Assembly: GCF_017163755.1 (NCBI RefSeq)
Contig: NZ_JAFIWC010000009.1
Location: forward strand, 91,242 to 155,241
Origin: Xanthomonas sp.
Lineage (GTDB): Bacteria > Pseudomonadota > Gammaproteobacteria > Xanthomonadales > Xanthomonadaceae
Reading direction: 5' to 3'
Length of the DNA: 64,000 nt
Numbering within the stretch: position 1 is the first letter of the stretch; each line of letters opens with the position of its first letter. The notes beneath the pieces were generated by a model. That model was not told the DNA's origin. It saw only the letters and a program-made list of their open reading frames with translations, and made no database searches. Below, piece after piece: positions 42,400 to 52,000 of this stretch. The position numbers and the translations under genes are program-made.

Positions 42400-42900
42400 A
42401 TGCGACAGGACAAGGTGGGACGCCGGCGACCTGGCTGGCGGGATCGCTTGCGCACGCCATCGCTGGCAAGGATGTTCGGCATCGCCTTGGGCGGCGCGCT
42501 GGCAGCCGCGGGCGCCGGGGCCACGGCCACGTCGGTGCCGGCACCGGTGCCCACGCACTGGGTGTCCTACGCCGCGCTCGCCAGCGGCGAGTTGCAGCAC
42601 CGCCTCAGCAGCGAAGGCGGCGAGTTGGTGACCCGCCTGCATGCGTGGCTGGAGCAGCCGCAGGTGGCGGCCGCGCATGCCGAGCCGTGGGTGGTGCGCA
42701 TCTGGATATCGGCGCAGGGCGGCATCGAACGCGCCGAGTTCCAGACGCTCGGCAGCCCCCAGGCCGATGCCGACCTGCGCGCGCTGCTGGCCGCCAAGCC
42801 GCTGTCGGCGCCGCCGCCGGCCGATATGAGGCAACCGCTGGTGCTGGGGCTGTCGCTGCGCGCGAATCCGGACTACGTCGCGCCTGGTCCGCCGCGCTGA
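42400..42900 (+). CDS. Small protein with TonB C-terminal-like domain
   Basis: The 166-residue protein has a basic N-terminus, a membrane or signal helix (about 26-45: FGIALGGALAAAGAGATATS) and a C-terminal part (VVRIWISAQGGIERAEFQTLG, DADLRALLAAKPLSAPPP) with the pattern of the TonB C-terminal domain, minus the long proline-rich spacer. Without that spacer it cannot easily reach the outer membrane like classical TonB. Similar short proteins accompany haemagglutinin loci, so I read it as an accessory of the system to its right. An alternative is a general periplasmic TonB-C-like protein. Confidence 0.68.
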   Translation: MRQDKVGRRRPGWRDRLRTPSLARMFGIALGGALAAAGAGATATSVPAPVPTHWVSYAALASGELQHRLSSEGGELVTRLHAWLEQPQVAAAHAEPWVVRIWISAQGGIERAEFQTLGSPQADADLRALLAAKPLSAPPPADMRQPLVLGLSLRANPDYVAPGPPR

Positions 42901-42914
42901 GGCGCCGCGGCCGC

Positions 42915-42933
42915 GCGCGTTGCCATCACGCGC
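42915..42933. terminator. Small hairpin between convergent genes
   Basis: GCGCGT (42915-42920) and ACGCGC (42928-42933) form a 6-bp stem with a 7-base loop between the ends of the TonB-C-like gene and the minus-strand small secreted protein gene. There is no T-run. Confidence 0.3.
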
Positions 42934-42951
42934 CCCCGCGCCTTTGCCGCT

Positions 42952-43335
42952 TCAACGGTTGGGGATGACCGGGCGCGGCGCGGGCGGCGGCGGCCGTTGC
43001 GGCGTGGTGGACTTGCCGAACGCATTGCCCATCCGTTGGCTGGTCGCGGCGCGATCCGCCAGTCCCAGTGCGGCCGGCGGGCGCCGGGCGATGCGCTCGG
43101 ATGCGGTCATGGCGGCAGGGCGGCCGTCGGTGGGCGCGTGTTGGCCGGCGAGCATCTGGCTGAAGCAGTCGTAGTCCGGGATGCGTTCGCCGTTCACTTC
43201 GACTTCGATGCAATGGAGCGCGGCCGCGTCCGCGTCCTGCGGTTGCGGATCGAGCGCATGCGCATCGGCCGCCAGCAGCGCCAGGGCGATCGGCAGGATG
43301 GACAGGCACGGACGCGGCGGTCGAGGTCGGGACAT
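42952..43335 (-). CDS. Small secreted protein, unknown
   Basis: This 127-residue protein has a signal peptide (about 1-28: SILPIALALLAADAHA) and a mature part with two cysteines (LHCIEVEVNGERIPDYDCF) that probably form a disulfide, then a Pro-rich tail (TPQRPPPPAPRPVIPNR). I do not recognise a named family. It is divergent from the STN-domain gene and convergent with the TonB-C-like gene. Its frame is the most protein-like of the overlapping frames here. It could be a periplasmic accessory of the haemagglutinin locus. Confidence 0.65.
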   Translation of the reverse strand: MSRPRPPRPCLSILPIALALLAADAHALDPQPQDADAAALHCIEVEVNGERIPDYDCFSQMLAGQHAPTDGRPAAMTASERIARRPPAALGLADRAATSQRMGNAFGKSTTPQRPPPPAPRPVIPNR

Positions 43336-43416
43336 GGATGTCACTGGATTGAAATCGAGCCCGATTAATGTGATGGATTCCGCGTTGCGATGGTGGCGCG
43401 TCTTGCATGCAGTTTG

Positions 43417-44178
43417 ATGACACCTGGACGCGACGCCATCGGTAGCCACACGCCGCGGCATGCGTCCGGATCATCCAGGGGCAGGTGGTGTGCGCTCGTC
43501 GTGTTGGCGCTCGCCTGGCTGCATCCGCCGGCAGCGGCCGCGGACGAGCCTCGATCGGGCGACAGCGCGCAGGCGCGGGTGGAGGCGGTGCGCGCGTTCG
43601 ACATTCCTTCGCAGCCCCTGGCCGATGCGTTGCAGGCGTTCGGGGAGACGACCGGATTGGCCGTGCTGATCGATTCGCGCCTGCTGGTTGGGCTGGAGTC
43701 CTCGCCGGTCTCGGGGCGATATCGGCAAAGGGAGGCATTGCAGTTGATGTTGGCCGGCACGGGGCTTGCGCCCAGGTACGTGGAGGAGGGGGCGTTCACG
43801 CTGGTGCCGACGCACGCCGTCTCGCCCGGCGCCGCAACCGCGCACGCGGCGCCCGCGACCACGGCGGGGAGCGCCGCTGCGCGCGCGAAGAGCGCGCGCA
43901 TCATCCAGCGCTCGCTGGAACAGGCCTTGTGCGCCTCGACGCTGGCGCGCCCCGGCCGCTATCGCGCCGGGGTGCGCTTCTGGCTGGACGAACGCGACCG
44001 GATCCGGCAGCCGGAACTGTTCGAATCCAGCGGCGATGCGCAACGCGACGCGGAGATCGCGCGGCGCCTGGCCGGCTTGCCGCTGCGCGGCCTGCCGGGC
44101 GGGGTGCCGCAACCGGTGATGCTGTTGTTGCTGCCGGAATCGGACACGTCCACGCCACCGTGCAAGAGCGCGCGATGA
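43417..44178 (+). CDS. Exported STN-domain protein with TonB-C-like tail
   Basis: The 253-residue protein has a signal region (about 25-42), then an STN (secretin/TonB short N-terminal) domain at about residues 60-125 (FDIPSQPLADALQAFGETTG, VSGRYRQREALQLMLAGTGL). The C-terminal portion (RPGRYRAGVRFWLDERDRI, AQRDAEIARRLAGLPLRG) resembles the TonB C-terminal fold. STN domains normally sit on the N-terminus of signalling TonB-dependent receptors and contact FecR in the periplasm. Here there is no receptor barrel. It overlaps the sigma factor gene by ATGA, so it is part of the signalling unit. ATG 43390 is a possible earlier start. Confidence 0.75.
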   Translation: MTPGRDAIGSHTPRHASGSSRGRWCALVVLALAWLHPPAAAADEPRSGDSAQARVEAVRAFDIPSQPLADALQAFGETTGLAVLIDSRLLVGLESSPVSGRYRQREALQLMLAGTGLAPRYVEEGAFTLVPTHAVSPGAATAHAAPATTAGSAAARAKSARIIQRSLEQALCASTLARPGRYRAGVRFWLDERDRIRQPELFESSGDAQRDAEIARRLAGLPLRGLPGGVPQPVMLLLLPESDTSTPPCKSAR

Positions 44179-44711
44179 GTGCCGGCCTGCGCAGCCTGTT
44201 CCTCGACAACTACGAGGCCTTCCGCAAGCGCCTGAGGCGGCGGCTGGGCTCGGACGATCTGGCGCTGGACGCGTTGCAGGAAACCTGGTTGCGGGTGGAG
44301 CGCATGGGCGCTGCGACCCACCCGCAGCGCAACCCGATCGCCTACCTGTTCCGGATGGCGGTCAACGTCGCCTCGGACCAGCGTGCGAGCCAGGCGCGGG
44401 TGCTGACCGGCGAAGAAATCGAGGCGCTGATGGACGAGGACACCGGCGGCATCGACCCGGCCGAGGTCGCCTTCGGCCAGTCGGAACTGCTGATGCTCGC
44501 GCGGGCGCTGCAGGAGCTCAGCCCGCGGCAGCGCGCCATCCTGGTGGCGGCGCGGATCGAGCAGCGGCCGCTGGACCTCATCGCCCGGCAACATGGCGTG
44601 TCGCTGCGGATGATCGGCAAGGAATTGAAGAAGGCGCTGCAGCACTGCGCGATGCGGCTGGACCGGAAAGCCGTGCAGCGGTTCGGTCCCGGGGCGGGAA
44701 AACCGTCCTGA
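44175..44711 (+). CDS. ECF sigma factor, FecI-like
   Basis: This 178-residue protein has sigma-70 region 2 (DDLALDALQETWLRVERMG, NPIAYLFRMAVNVASDQ; about residues 10-75) and region 4 with a helix-turn-helix (LSPRQRAILVAARI, LDLIARQHGVSLRMIG; about 115-165). It overlaps the STN gene on one side and the FecR gene on the other (TGATG), so the three are made together. FecI-type factors direct transcription of a receptor operon when a surface signal releases them from FecR. The natural target here is the giant exoprotein operon that follows, but no promoter consensus could be confirmed by eye. Confidence 0.88.
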   Translation: MSAGLRSLFLDNYEAFRKRLRRRLGSDDLALDALQETWLRVERMGAATHPQRNPIAYLFRMAVNVASDQRASQARVLTGEEIEALMDEDTGGIDPAEVAFGQSELLMLARALQELSPRQRAILVAARIEQRPLDLIARQHGVSLRMIGKELKKALQHCAMRLDRKAVQRFGPGAGKPS

Positions 44712-45760
44712 TGAATATGAAGACCACAGAACCGATGCCCATCGGTGCGTCCGTCAGGGAGCAGGCGCAGCACTGGCTGCTGCGGCTGACGTCCGGTCGC
44801 GCCACTGCGGACGATGCGGACGCGTTCCGCCGCTGGCGCCAGGCCGATCCGCTGCATGCGCGTGCTTTTGCCGAAGTCCGGCAGGTGTGGCGGGCGTTGG
44901 AGCCGGCGCACCGGCTGGCGGTGGCTGCCGAGCGCGAGCGGGCCGATGCCGCTGCCGCGCCCGGCACTACCGCCATGCCGCTTGCGCCACGCCCGGGCGC
45001 CGGCGCCGGGCGCGGGTATGGGCGCGAGCGGCGCATGGGACGCCGCGCGTTCCTCGGCGGCGCGGTGGCGGCCGCCACGGGCTGGATGGTCGCCAAGTCG
45101 CCGCTGGGCCTGTGGCCGGACTGGCAGGAAATGTCGGCCGACTACCGCACCGCCACCGGCGAAAGCCTCCAATTCGACGTGCAGGGATTGACCATCGCGA
45201 TGGCCACCCGCACCGCGCTGAAGCGCCAGTCCGCCGGCGGCGGCCGGCCGGTCGGCATGGAACTGCTGGAAGGCGAAGCGCAGTTCGAATTGCCACGCGC
45301 CGCGGCGGCAGGCGTCTCGATCCGGGTCGCCGGCGCGGAGGTCGTCCCGGCGCCCGGCTCGCGCATCAACGTGCGTTGCGTGGACGAGGACATCCGGGTG
45401 ACCTGCCTGCAGGGCCAGGCGCGGGTCAGCCGCAACGGACGCAACGTGGTGCTGCAACCGGCCTGGCAGGCGCGGCTGGCGCCGGACCGGATCGCGTCGG
45501 TGGCGCAGGTCGATGCCGAGCGCATCGACGGTTGGCGGCACGGCCTGCTGATCTTCAACAACGAGCCGCTGGCGGCGGTGGTGGACGAAATCAACCGCCA
45601 CCGCAGCGGCCGGATCGTGGTGACCAGCAGCGCATTGGGCCAGCGGCTGGTGCAGGCGCGCATCCCGCTCGATCGCCTGGACACCTTCGTCGACCTGGTA
45701 CGCGACGCCTACGGCGCAAGGATCCTGTCGATGCCGGGCGGCGTGATCGTGATGAGCTGA
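44711..45760 (+). CDS. FecR family anti-sigma factor / regulator
   Basis: The 349-residue protein has the N-terminal DUF4880 sigma-binding domain (about residues 18-60: QHWLLRLTSGRATADDADAF), one membrane helix (about 112-130: RAFLGGAVAAATGWMVA), a periplasmic FecR domain (about 140-240) and a C-terminal DUF4974 region (about 275-345: LIFNNEPLAAVVDEINRH). It should hold the sigma factor at the inner membrane and release it on a periplasmic signal. The usual partner is the STN domain of a TonB-dependent receptor. Here the only STN protein nearby is the barrel-less one at 43417. The exoprotein gene follows after a 320-base gap. Confidence 0.9.
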   Translation: MNMKTTEPMPIGASVREQAQHWLLRLTSGRATADDADAFRRWRQADPLHARAFAEVRQVWRALEPAHRLAVAAERERADAAAAPGTTAMPLAPRPGAGAGRGYGRERRMGRRAFLGGAVAAATGWMVAKSPLGLWPDWQEMSADYRTATGESLQFDVQGLTIAMATRTALKRQSAGGGRPVGMELLEGEAQFELPRAAAAGVSIRVAGAEVVPAPGSRINVRCVDEDIRVTCLQGQARVSRNGRNVVLQPAWQARLAPDRIASVAQVDAERIDGWRHGLLIFNNEPLAAVVDEINRHRSGRIVVTSSALGQRLVQARIPLDRLDTFVDLVRDAYGARILSMPGGVIVMS

Positions 45761-46080
45761 GGCGGCTTTCAGGCGGCATCGGACGATCGCAGGGGAGCGG
45801 TCGCCGCGCGCCGCGAATCGCAGGTCCGTCGGGCGTGCGCGTATAGCGCGCCCACATGACAACGGCATGAAACGCGCCGGGCGATTTACGGTTGTTTGGC
45901 GGCGCGCATGAAATTTTTGTTGCAGTGGTTCAGTCCTCGCCGCAAGCGCCGGTCTTATCCCTCGTAACGAGCGCAACGCGGTGCATTGCGAAGATCGTGG
46001 CACGCGATGCGCGGCCGCGATCGGCATGGACCGAAGGCGCTCGTCCATATCAGCGAACGATATTCCGACGGGTGGATGCA
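45761..46080. other. Intergenic region before the giant exoprotein gene, with a possible leader peptide
   Basis: These 320 bases probably hold the promoter of the exoprotein operon. A 19-codon frame at 45908-45967 (KFLLQWFSPRRKRRSYPS) has an A/T-rich start unlike its surroundings and a TAA stop, but no strong ribosome-binding site. An A/T-rich patch at about 45884-45920 is the best promoter or translation-signal candidate. The region is also open in the exoprotein frame from 45892, but that extension has no signal peptide-like features. Confidence 0.4.
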
Positions 46081-49000
46081 ATGGTGAAACAGGCGAACCA
46101 GGCTGGCCGCACTTCCGCGAACCGCGGCTTGCGGATCAAGCCGCTGGCACATGCGATCACCGCGCTGCTGGTGGCCGGCGGCATGGCCAGCGGCGTGCAT
46201 GCGCAGCAAGCGTTCAGCGCCGGCTGGTTCGCCACCAAGGGCGCGCAGCAGCAGGCCGCGGCGCAGACCGGGCAGCTGCCCAATGGCATGCCGGCCAACC
46301 TGCCGCGTCCGCAGCAGCAGACCCAGGAGGCGCGCGACAGGCTCAAGACGTCGCTGGAGAACCTGGGCACGGCGGCGCAGGCCATCGCCGTGCAGCAGCG
46401 CATGCAGCAGGCGGCGCGCGAAGCGGCGCGGTTGCGCCCGGGCGGCGTGCCCGACGGACTGGGCGAAGGCGGCCTGAAGATCGACGACAACGCGCTGACC
46501 AGCGGCTGGCACAACGCGAAGGACCCCACCCAGGCGGTCGCCGGCGGCAAGACCACCGTCACCATCGAGCAGACCGGCGACAAGGCGGTCCTCAACTGGG
46601 AGACGTTCAACGTCGGCCGCGACACGCTGGTGGATTTCCGCCAGGACGCGAGCTGGTCGGTGCTCAACCGCATCAACGATCCGCTGGCGCGGCCGTCGCA
46701 GATCCAGGGCCAGATCAACGCGCCCGGCACGGTGTTCCTGATCAACCGCAACGGCGTGGTGTTCGGCGGCAGCAGCCAGGTCAACGTGAAGAACCTGGCC
46801 GCATCGGCGGTGGACATCAGCGACCAGCAGTTCGCCAAGGGGCTCTACAGCGACGCCAAGGGCAGCGGATTCGTTCCCACCTTCGCCAACGATCCCGCCA
46901 GCGCCACGAACGGCTTCGGCCAGGCCAGCGGCAGCGTCGTCGTCGAGCGCGGCGCCCGGATCACTACGCACACCCCGTCGACGGTCACCGAAGGCGGCGG
47001 TTACGTGATGCTGCTCGGCGCCGAGGTCCACAACCACGGGCAGATCAGCACGGCCAACGGCCAGGCCACGCTGGCCGCCGGCGATGCCTTCGTGATCCGC
47101 AAGGGCATGGGCACCGAGCAGAACCAGACCTCGACCACGCGCGGCAATGTGGTGACCGCGTTGCGTTCCGGACCCGGCGCAAGCCAGGCCGCAGACGCGC
47201 CGCCGCGTGCCGGCGGCGTAGTGAGCAATACCGGCCTGATCCAGGCCGACACCGGCGACATCACCTTGACCGGACGCGACGTGCGCCAGCAGGGAACGCT
47301 GCTGTCGACCACGTCGGTGCATACCCGCGGCACCATCCACCTGAGCAACGACGCAGGCGACGCGGACGGCCAGGTTCGCCTGGGCGAAGGCAGCCTGACC
47401 GCGATCGTGCTCGACGACAGCGCGACCACCGCGCTGGACGTGCAGCGCGAGACCCTGGTCAAGGACGCGGACAAGCCGGGCGACGGCGTCCAGCATCGCC
47501 GCGACCAGTCGCTGGTGCAGATCGCCAGCGGCGGCGACGTGACCTTCGACGGCGGCAGCCTGACGCTGGCCACCAGCGGCCAGGTGCTGGTCGACGCCGC
47601 CGGTACCAGCCGGGTGCAGGAAGGCGCGCGCATCGACGTGTCCGGCCACGTGGGCGTGAAGATCGCGATGGAAGCGAACAACGTCCAGATCAACGTGCAG
47701 GGCAACGAGCAGCGCGACGCCCCGGTGAACCGCGACGGCAAGGCGCTCAACAACAACGACATCTGGCTGGACCGGCGCGACCTGGTGCTGGTCCCGGCGG
47801 GCACCAACGGCTACGAAGCCGATCGCTGGTACACCGCCGGCGGCCTGCTGGAAGTGGGCGGTTACCTGGGCATCACCGGCCATGGCATCGGCGAATGGTC
47901 GGCGCAGGGAGGCACCGTGCAGTTCGGCGGCGGCGAGCTGGTCAGCCAGCGCGGTTCCAGCATCAACCTGTCTGGCGGCACCCTCGACGTGCAGACCGGC
48001 TATGTCAACCAGACCCACCTCAAGGGCGCCGACGGCAAGCTCTACAACGCGTCGACCGCGCCGGGCGACCTGCTGTACACCGGCCTGTACCGCGGTTTCG
48101 AGGATACCCATGCGCGTTGGGGCAGTGCCGCCACCGCGTACTACTACAGTCCGTTGATCGGCAGCCAGAAGCGGCTGGAGAACGGCTACACCGTCGGCCG
48201 CGACGCCGGCAGGCTGGTCGTCGCCACCCGCGCCGCCACGCTGGAAGGCGACATCGAGACCGCCACGTTCCAGGGCGACCGGCAGACCCAGGCGCGCGAG
48301 CAGGACCTCGACGGGTATCGCCAAAGCCAGACCGCCGCGGCCCGCAACGGCGAGCTGATCGTCGGCAGCTACGCCACGGTGTACGACAAGGTCGCCCGGG
48401 ACCTGCGCTACAGCGCCGGCGCGGTCACGAAGGAGATCGTCATCGGACAGGCTGCCGACGAGGAAACGGGGCAGACCGGCACCGATGCGCAGGGGAGCGA
48501 CACCGATGCGCAACGCATCGTGCTGGACGCGGGCTGGCTCAACCGCCAGGAACTGGGTTCGCTGAAGGCCTACGCGACCACCGGCGTGGAGGTGAACGAG
48601 GCGGTCGCGGTGGCGCCCGGTGGGCAGATCGCCCTGCACGCCACGCAGGTGGACGTCGGCGCCGATCTCACCGCGCGCGGTGGCCGCATCGCCCTGGGCA
48701 ACGTAGTCGAGAAATGGACCAGCAACCTGGGATGGATCGAAACGGCGGTGGCGCCCGTGCCGGACGGCATGTCCGCGCGCACCGCGATCGATGAAGATGT
48801 GGTGCTCGATGCGCGCGGCCTGTGGACCAACCTGGCGCGGGACGGCGGCGACATCGGCGGCATGCCGTATGCGGGCGGCGGCGACATCGACGTGCGCAGC
48901 AGCGGCAGCGTGAGCGTGGGCAAGGGCGCGCTGCTGGACGCCTCGGCGGGCGCGGTGCTGATGGCCGACGACACCCTGCGCGGCGGGCGCGGCGGCGACA

Positions 49001-52000
49001 TCGCGCTGATCGCCAGCGATCTGCCGACCAGCGAGACCCTCGACGACGCCAAGCCGGGACGGTTGACGCTGGCAGGCGAAGTGCGCAGCCAGGGCGTCAA
49101 GGGCGGCGGCCGGCTGACCTTGCAGTCCGGCGGTTCGGTGGTGATCGGCGGTCAGGTGCCGGGCAGCGATGGCGTGCTGAGGCAGGGCGAGGCCTCGCTG
49201 ATCGATCTGATCACCGAATCGGACTTCAGCGTGGCCGAGGGCGCCGTGCTGCCGTCGGACTATCGCTACACGCGCAGCCACGCCAAGCCGGGCGAGGCGG
49301 TGGGTTCGGCCCCGGCGATCACGCTGGGCCAAGCGGACAGCTACGTGACGCTCGGTGCCGCCTGGGCGCTGCCGAGGCCGGATACGGGCGCCAATTATTG
49401 GGTCAACACGGCGAGCGGGGAGCAGATCGCCGTGTACTCGTATGCCACGCCGCCGGAATTGCCCGCGGGCACGGTCATCACCGGTATCGGCGGCACTTTC
49501 CCCACCGGCTATGTGGTCCAGGGCGAGGTGTTCCCCAACGGCCTGGCGGTCAAGCCGGCGACGGCGGTGGTGAAGGCCGGCGATCGGGCACCGGTCGCGG
49601 TGGTGTTCGAGGCGGGAAGCCGCATCGCCGCGGGCAGGGTGCTCGAGCAGGACGTCGCGGTGGCCGCGCCGCTGCACCTGGATGCGGACCTGTTCGCGCA
49701 GGGTTTTTCTTCCTACGAGATCCATGGGCAGCAGAGCCTGGCAGTTGCCGAAGGCGCGACGATCGACGTGCGCATGCCGGTGCTGCAGTGGGACCGTTCC
49801 AGTGCGCGAGGGGTGGAAACGGGCGCCGACCCGAGCGCGGCATTGACGTTGTGGCAGCCGCCGCAGTTCCAGGAAGACGTGACCGCGGCGCGGCTATCCC
49901 TCCGCGATGGCGCCGACCTGCGACTGCACGCGGGCAGCCGTTTCGGCGCGCCGTCGACCCTGTCGATCGGACAGGGCGCGCGCATCGGCGTCGATCCCGG
50001 GCGCAGCATCGGCTTGACCGGCAATGGGCAAATCACCGTGGAAGGCACGCTGCGCGCTGCAGGCGGCCACATCGATCTGCAAATCGACGACTTCGATCCC
50101 GCGCTGAACACGGGCCAGTCACATGACCGCTCGCTGTGGATCGGCGAAACCGCGCTGCTGGATGTCGCCGGTCTCGCGCATGTCGCGCTGGACGCGCAGG
50201 GCCGCCGCTATGGACAGGTGACCGCCGGCGGCCGCATCCAGATCGGCGCCACGTACAACGCCGATGCCACCGAGGTCGGCGCAGCCGACGCGTTCGTGGT
50301 GGTGCGTCCCGGTGCGCGGCTGGAGGCGTCCGGCGCGGCGGCCACGCTCGACGTTCCGCAAGGGCAGGCGGCGCCGATCGCCTCCGATGGCGGGCTGATC
50401 CATCTGGCCAGCTCCAATGGCCTGTTCGTCGATGGCGACCTGCGCGCGGCGGCAGGCGGCGCCGGCGCGGCGGGCGGCACCCTGGCGCTGGCGCTGGAAA
50501 CGCCGAACTATCCGCTCGCCGACAGGCCGGATCCGCGCGTGCGCAGCGTGCGCGAAATGCACCTGGTGGCCGAGCAGGAGCGCGAAGCGCTGCCGGAACG
50601 GCTGCAACCGGGGCACGCGGGGACGGGGCTGGACTACGGCCATGCGCGCATCGGCGTGGACCGGATCCAAGCCGGCGGTTTCGACAATCTCTCGCTGCTG
50701 GTCAACGGCGTTCTCGGCATCGGCGATGGCGTGGACCTGCAGCTGGGCCAGAGCCTGCGCCTGACCGCCGGCAGCATCGGCCTTGCGCCGGGTTCGCAAG
50801 GCGCCGACATCGCGCTGGCGGCCCCCTACGTGCGGCTGGCCGGCGCCACCCGTTCGCAGAAAGATCACCACACCATGCCGTACCCGACGCCTTCGGGCCT
50901 GCCGGAGGTCCTGGAAGGCTCGCGCCTGACGATCGACAGCAGCCTGCTGGACGTCATCGAGGACGTCGGCTTCGGCACCGCCGGCGCCGCCGAGCAGGCG
51001 GACGGCACGCGGCTGGAGGTGCGGCGCGACGGTTTCGAGACGGTGGAACTGCGCAGCCAGGGCGATCTGCGTTTCCTCAAGGCCATCGCCAAGGACCGCA
51101 CGTCGCTGGACACCGGCGGCGACCTGGTGCTTGCGGCCAGCCAGATCTATCCGGCGACCGGCGCGCTGGCCGAGGTGAACGTCGGCCGCTATCCCTACTT
51201 GAACCAGTGGGGCGGCGAAGCGGTGGCGTTCGACGGCGAGCGCAGCCTGCGCATCGAGCGCACCGGCAGCGCCGAGCCGCGCGTGCCGTTCTCCGTCTTC
51301 GGCAGCCTGTATCTGCGCTCCGGCGCGATCGACCATGGCGGCGTCCTGCGCGCGCCGCTGGGCACGATCGTCATGGGCAGTGGCAACACGTTGGTGGATC
51401 CGGACGAACACGACGTCGGCCAGCCGAGCAACGTGGTCCTTCGTCCCGGCAGCATCACCTCGGCCAGCGCCGCCGGATTGACCATGCCCTACGGCGGCAC
51501 CGTCGACGGCCTGACCTACACCTACGACGGCCGCGACGTGACCTACCAGGGGCTCGGCAGCCTGATGGGTTCGGTGCAGCTGGACGGCGGCAGGATCGAG
51601 GTGCAGGAAGGCGCATCGATCGATCTTTCCGGTGGCGGAAAACTGACCGGCGCGGCGTTCCTGTCCGGGCGCGGCGGCTCCACCGATGCGCGCCTGAATC
51701 CGCTGGTGCAGATGGCCGCCGATGGCGGCGGGTTCGTGCTGCCGGGCCTGTCGACCAATCCGGTCTATGCGATCGTCCCGGGCACGCAGCCGGGCTACGC
51801 GCCGGTAGCGCAGGAGCACGGCGCCGGCGATCCCGCGATCGGCCGGCAGATCACCCTGGGCGAAGGCGTGCCCGGGCTGCCCGCCGGCACCTACACGTTG
51901 CTGCCTTCGTCGTATGCCCTGCTGCCCGGCGCGTTCCGCGTCGAGCTCAACGGCCTGGCCAACAGCGTGGCCGCCGACGGTGCGGTCAGTCCCATGCGCA

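Noticed and set aside
42926..43738. Longer minus-strand frame overlapping the small secreted protein and STN genes
   Set aside because: Low-complexity Pro/Arg/Ala translation. The alternative frames on each strand give signal peptides and an STN domain.
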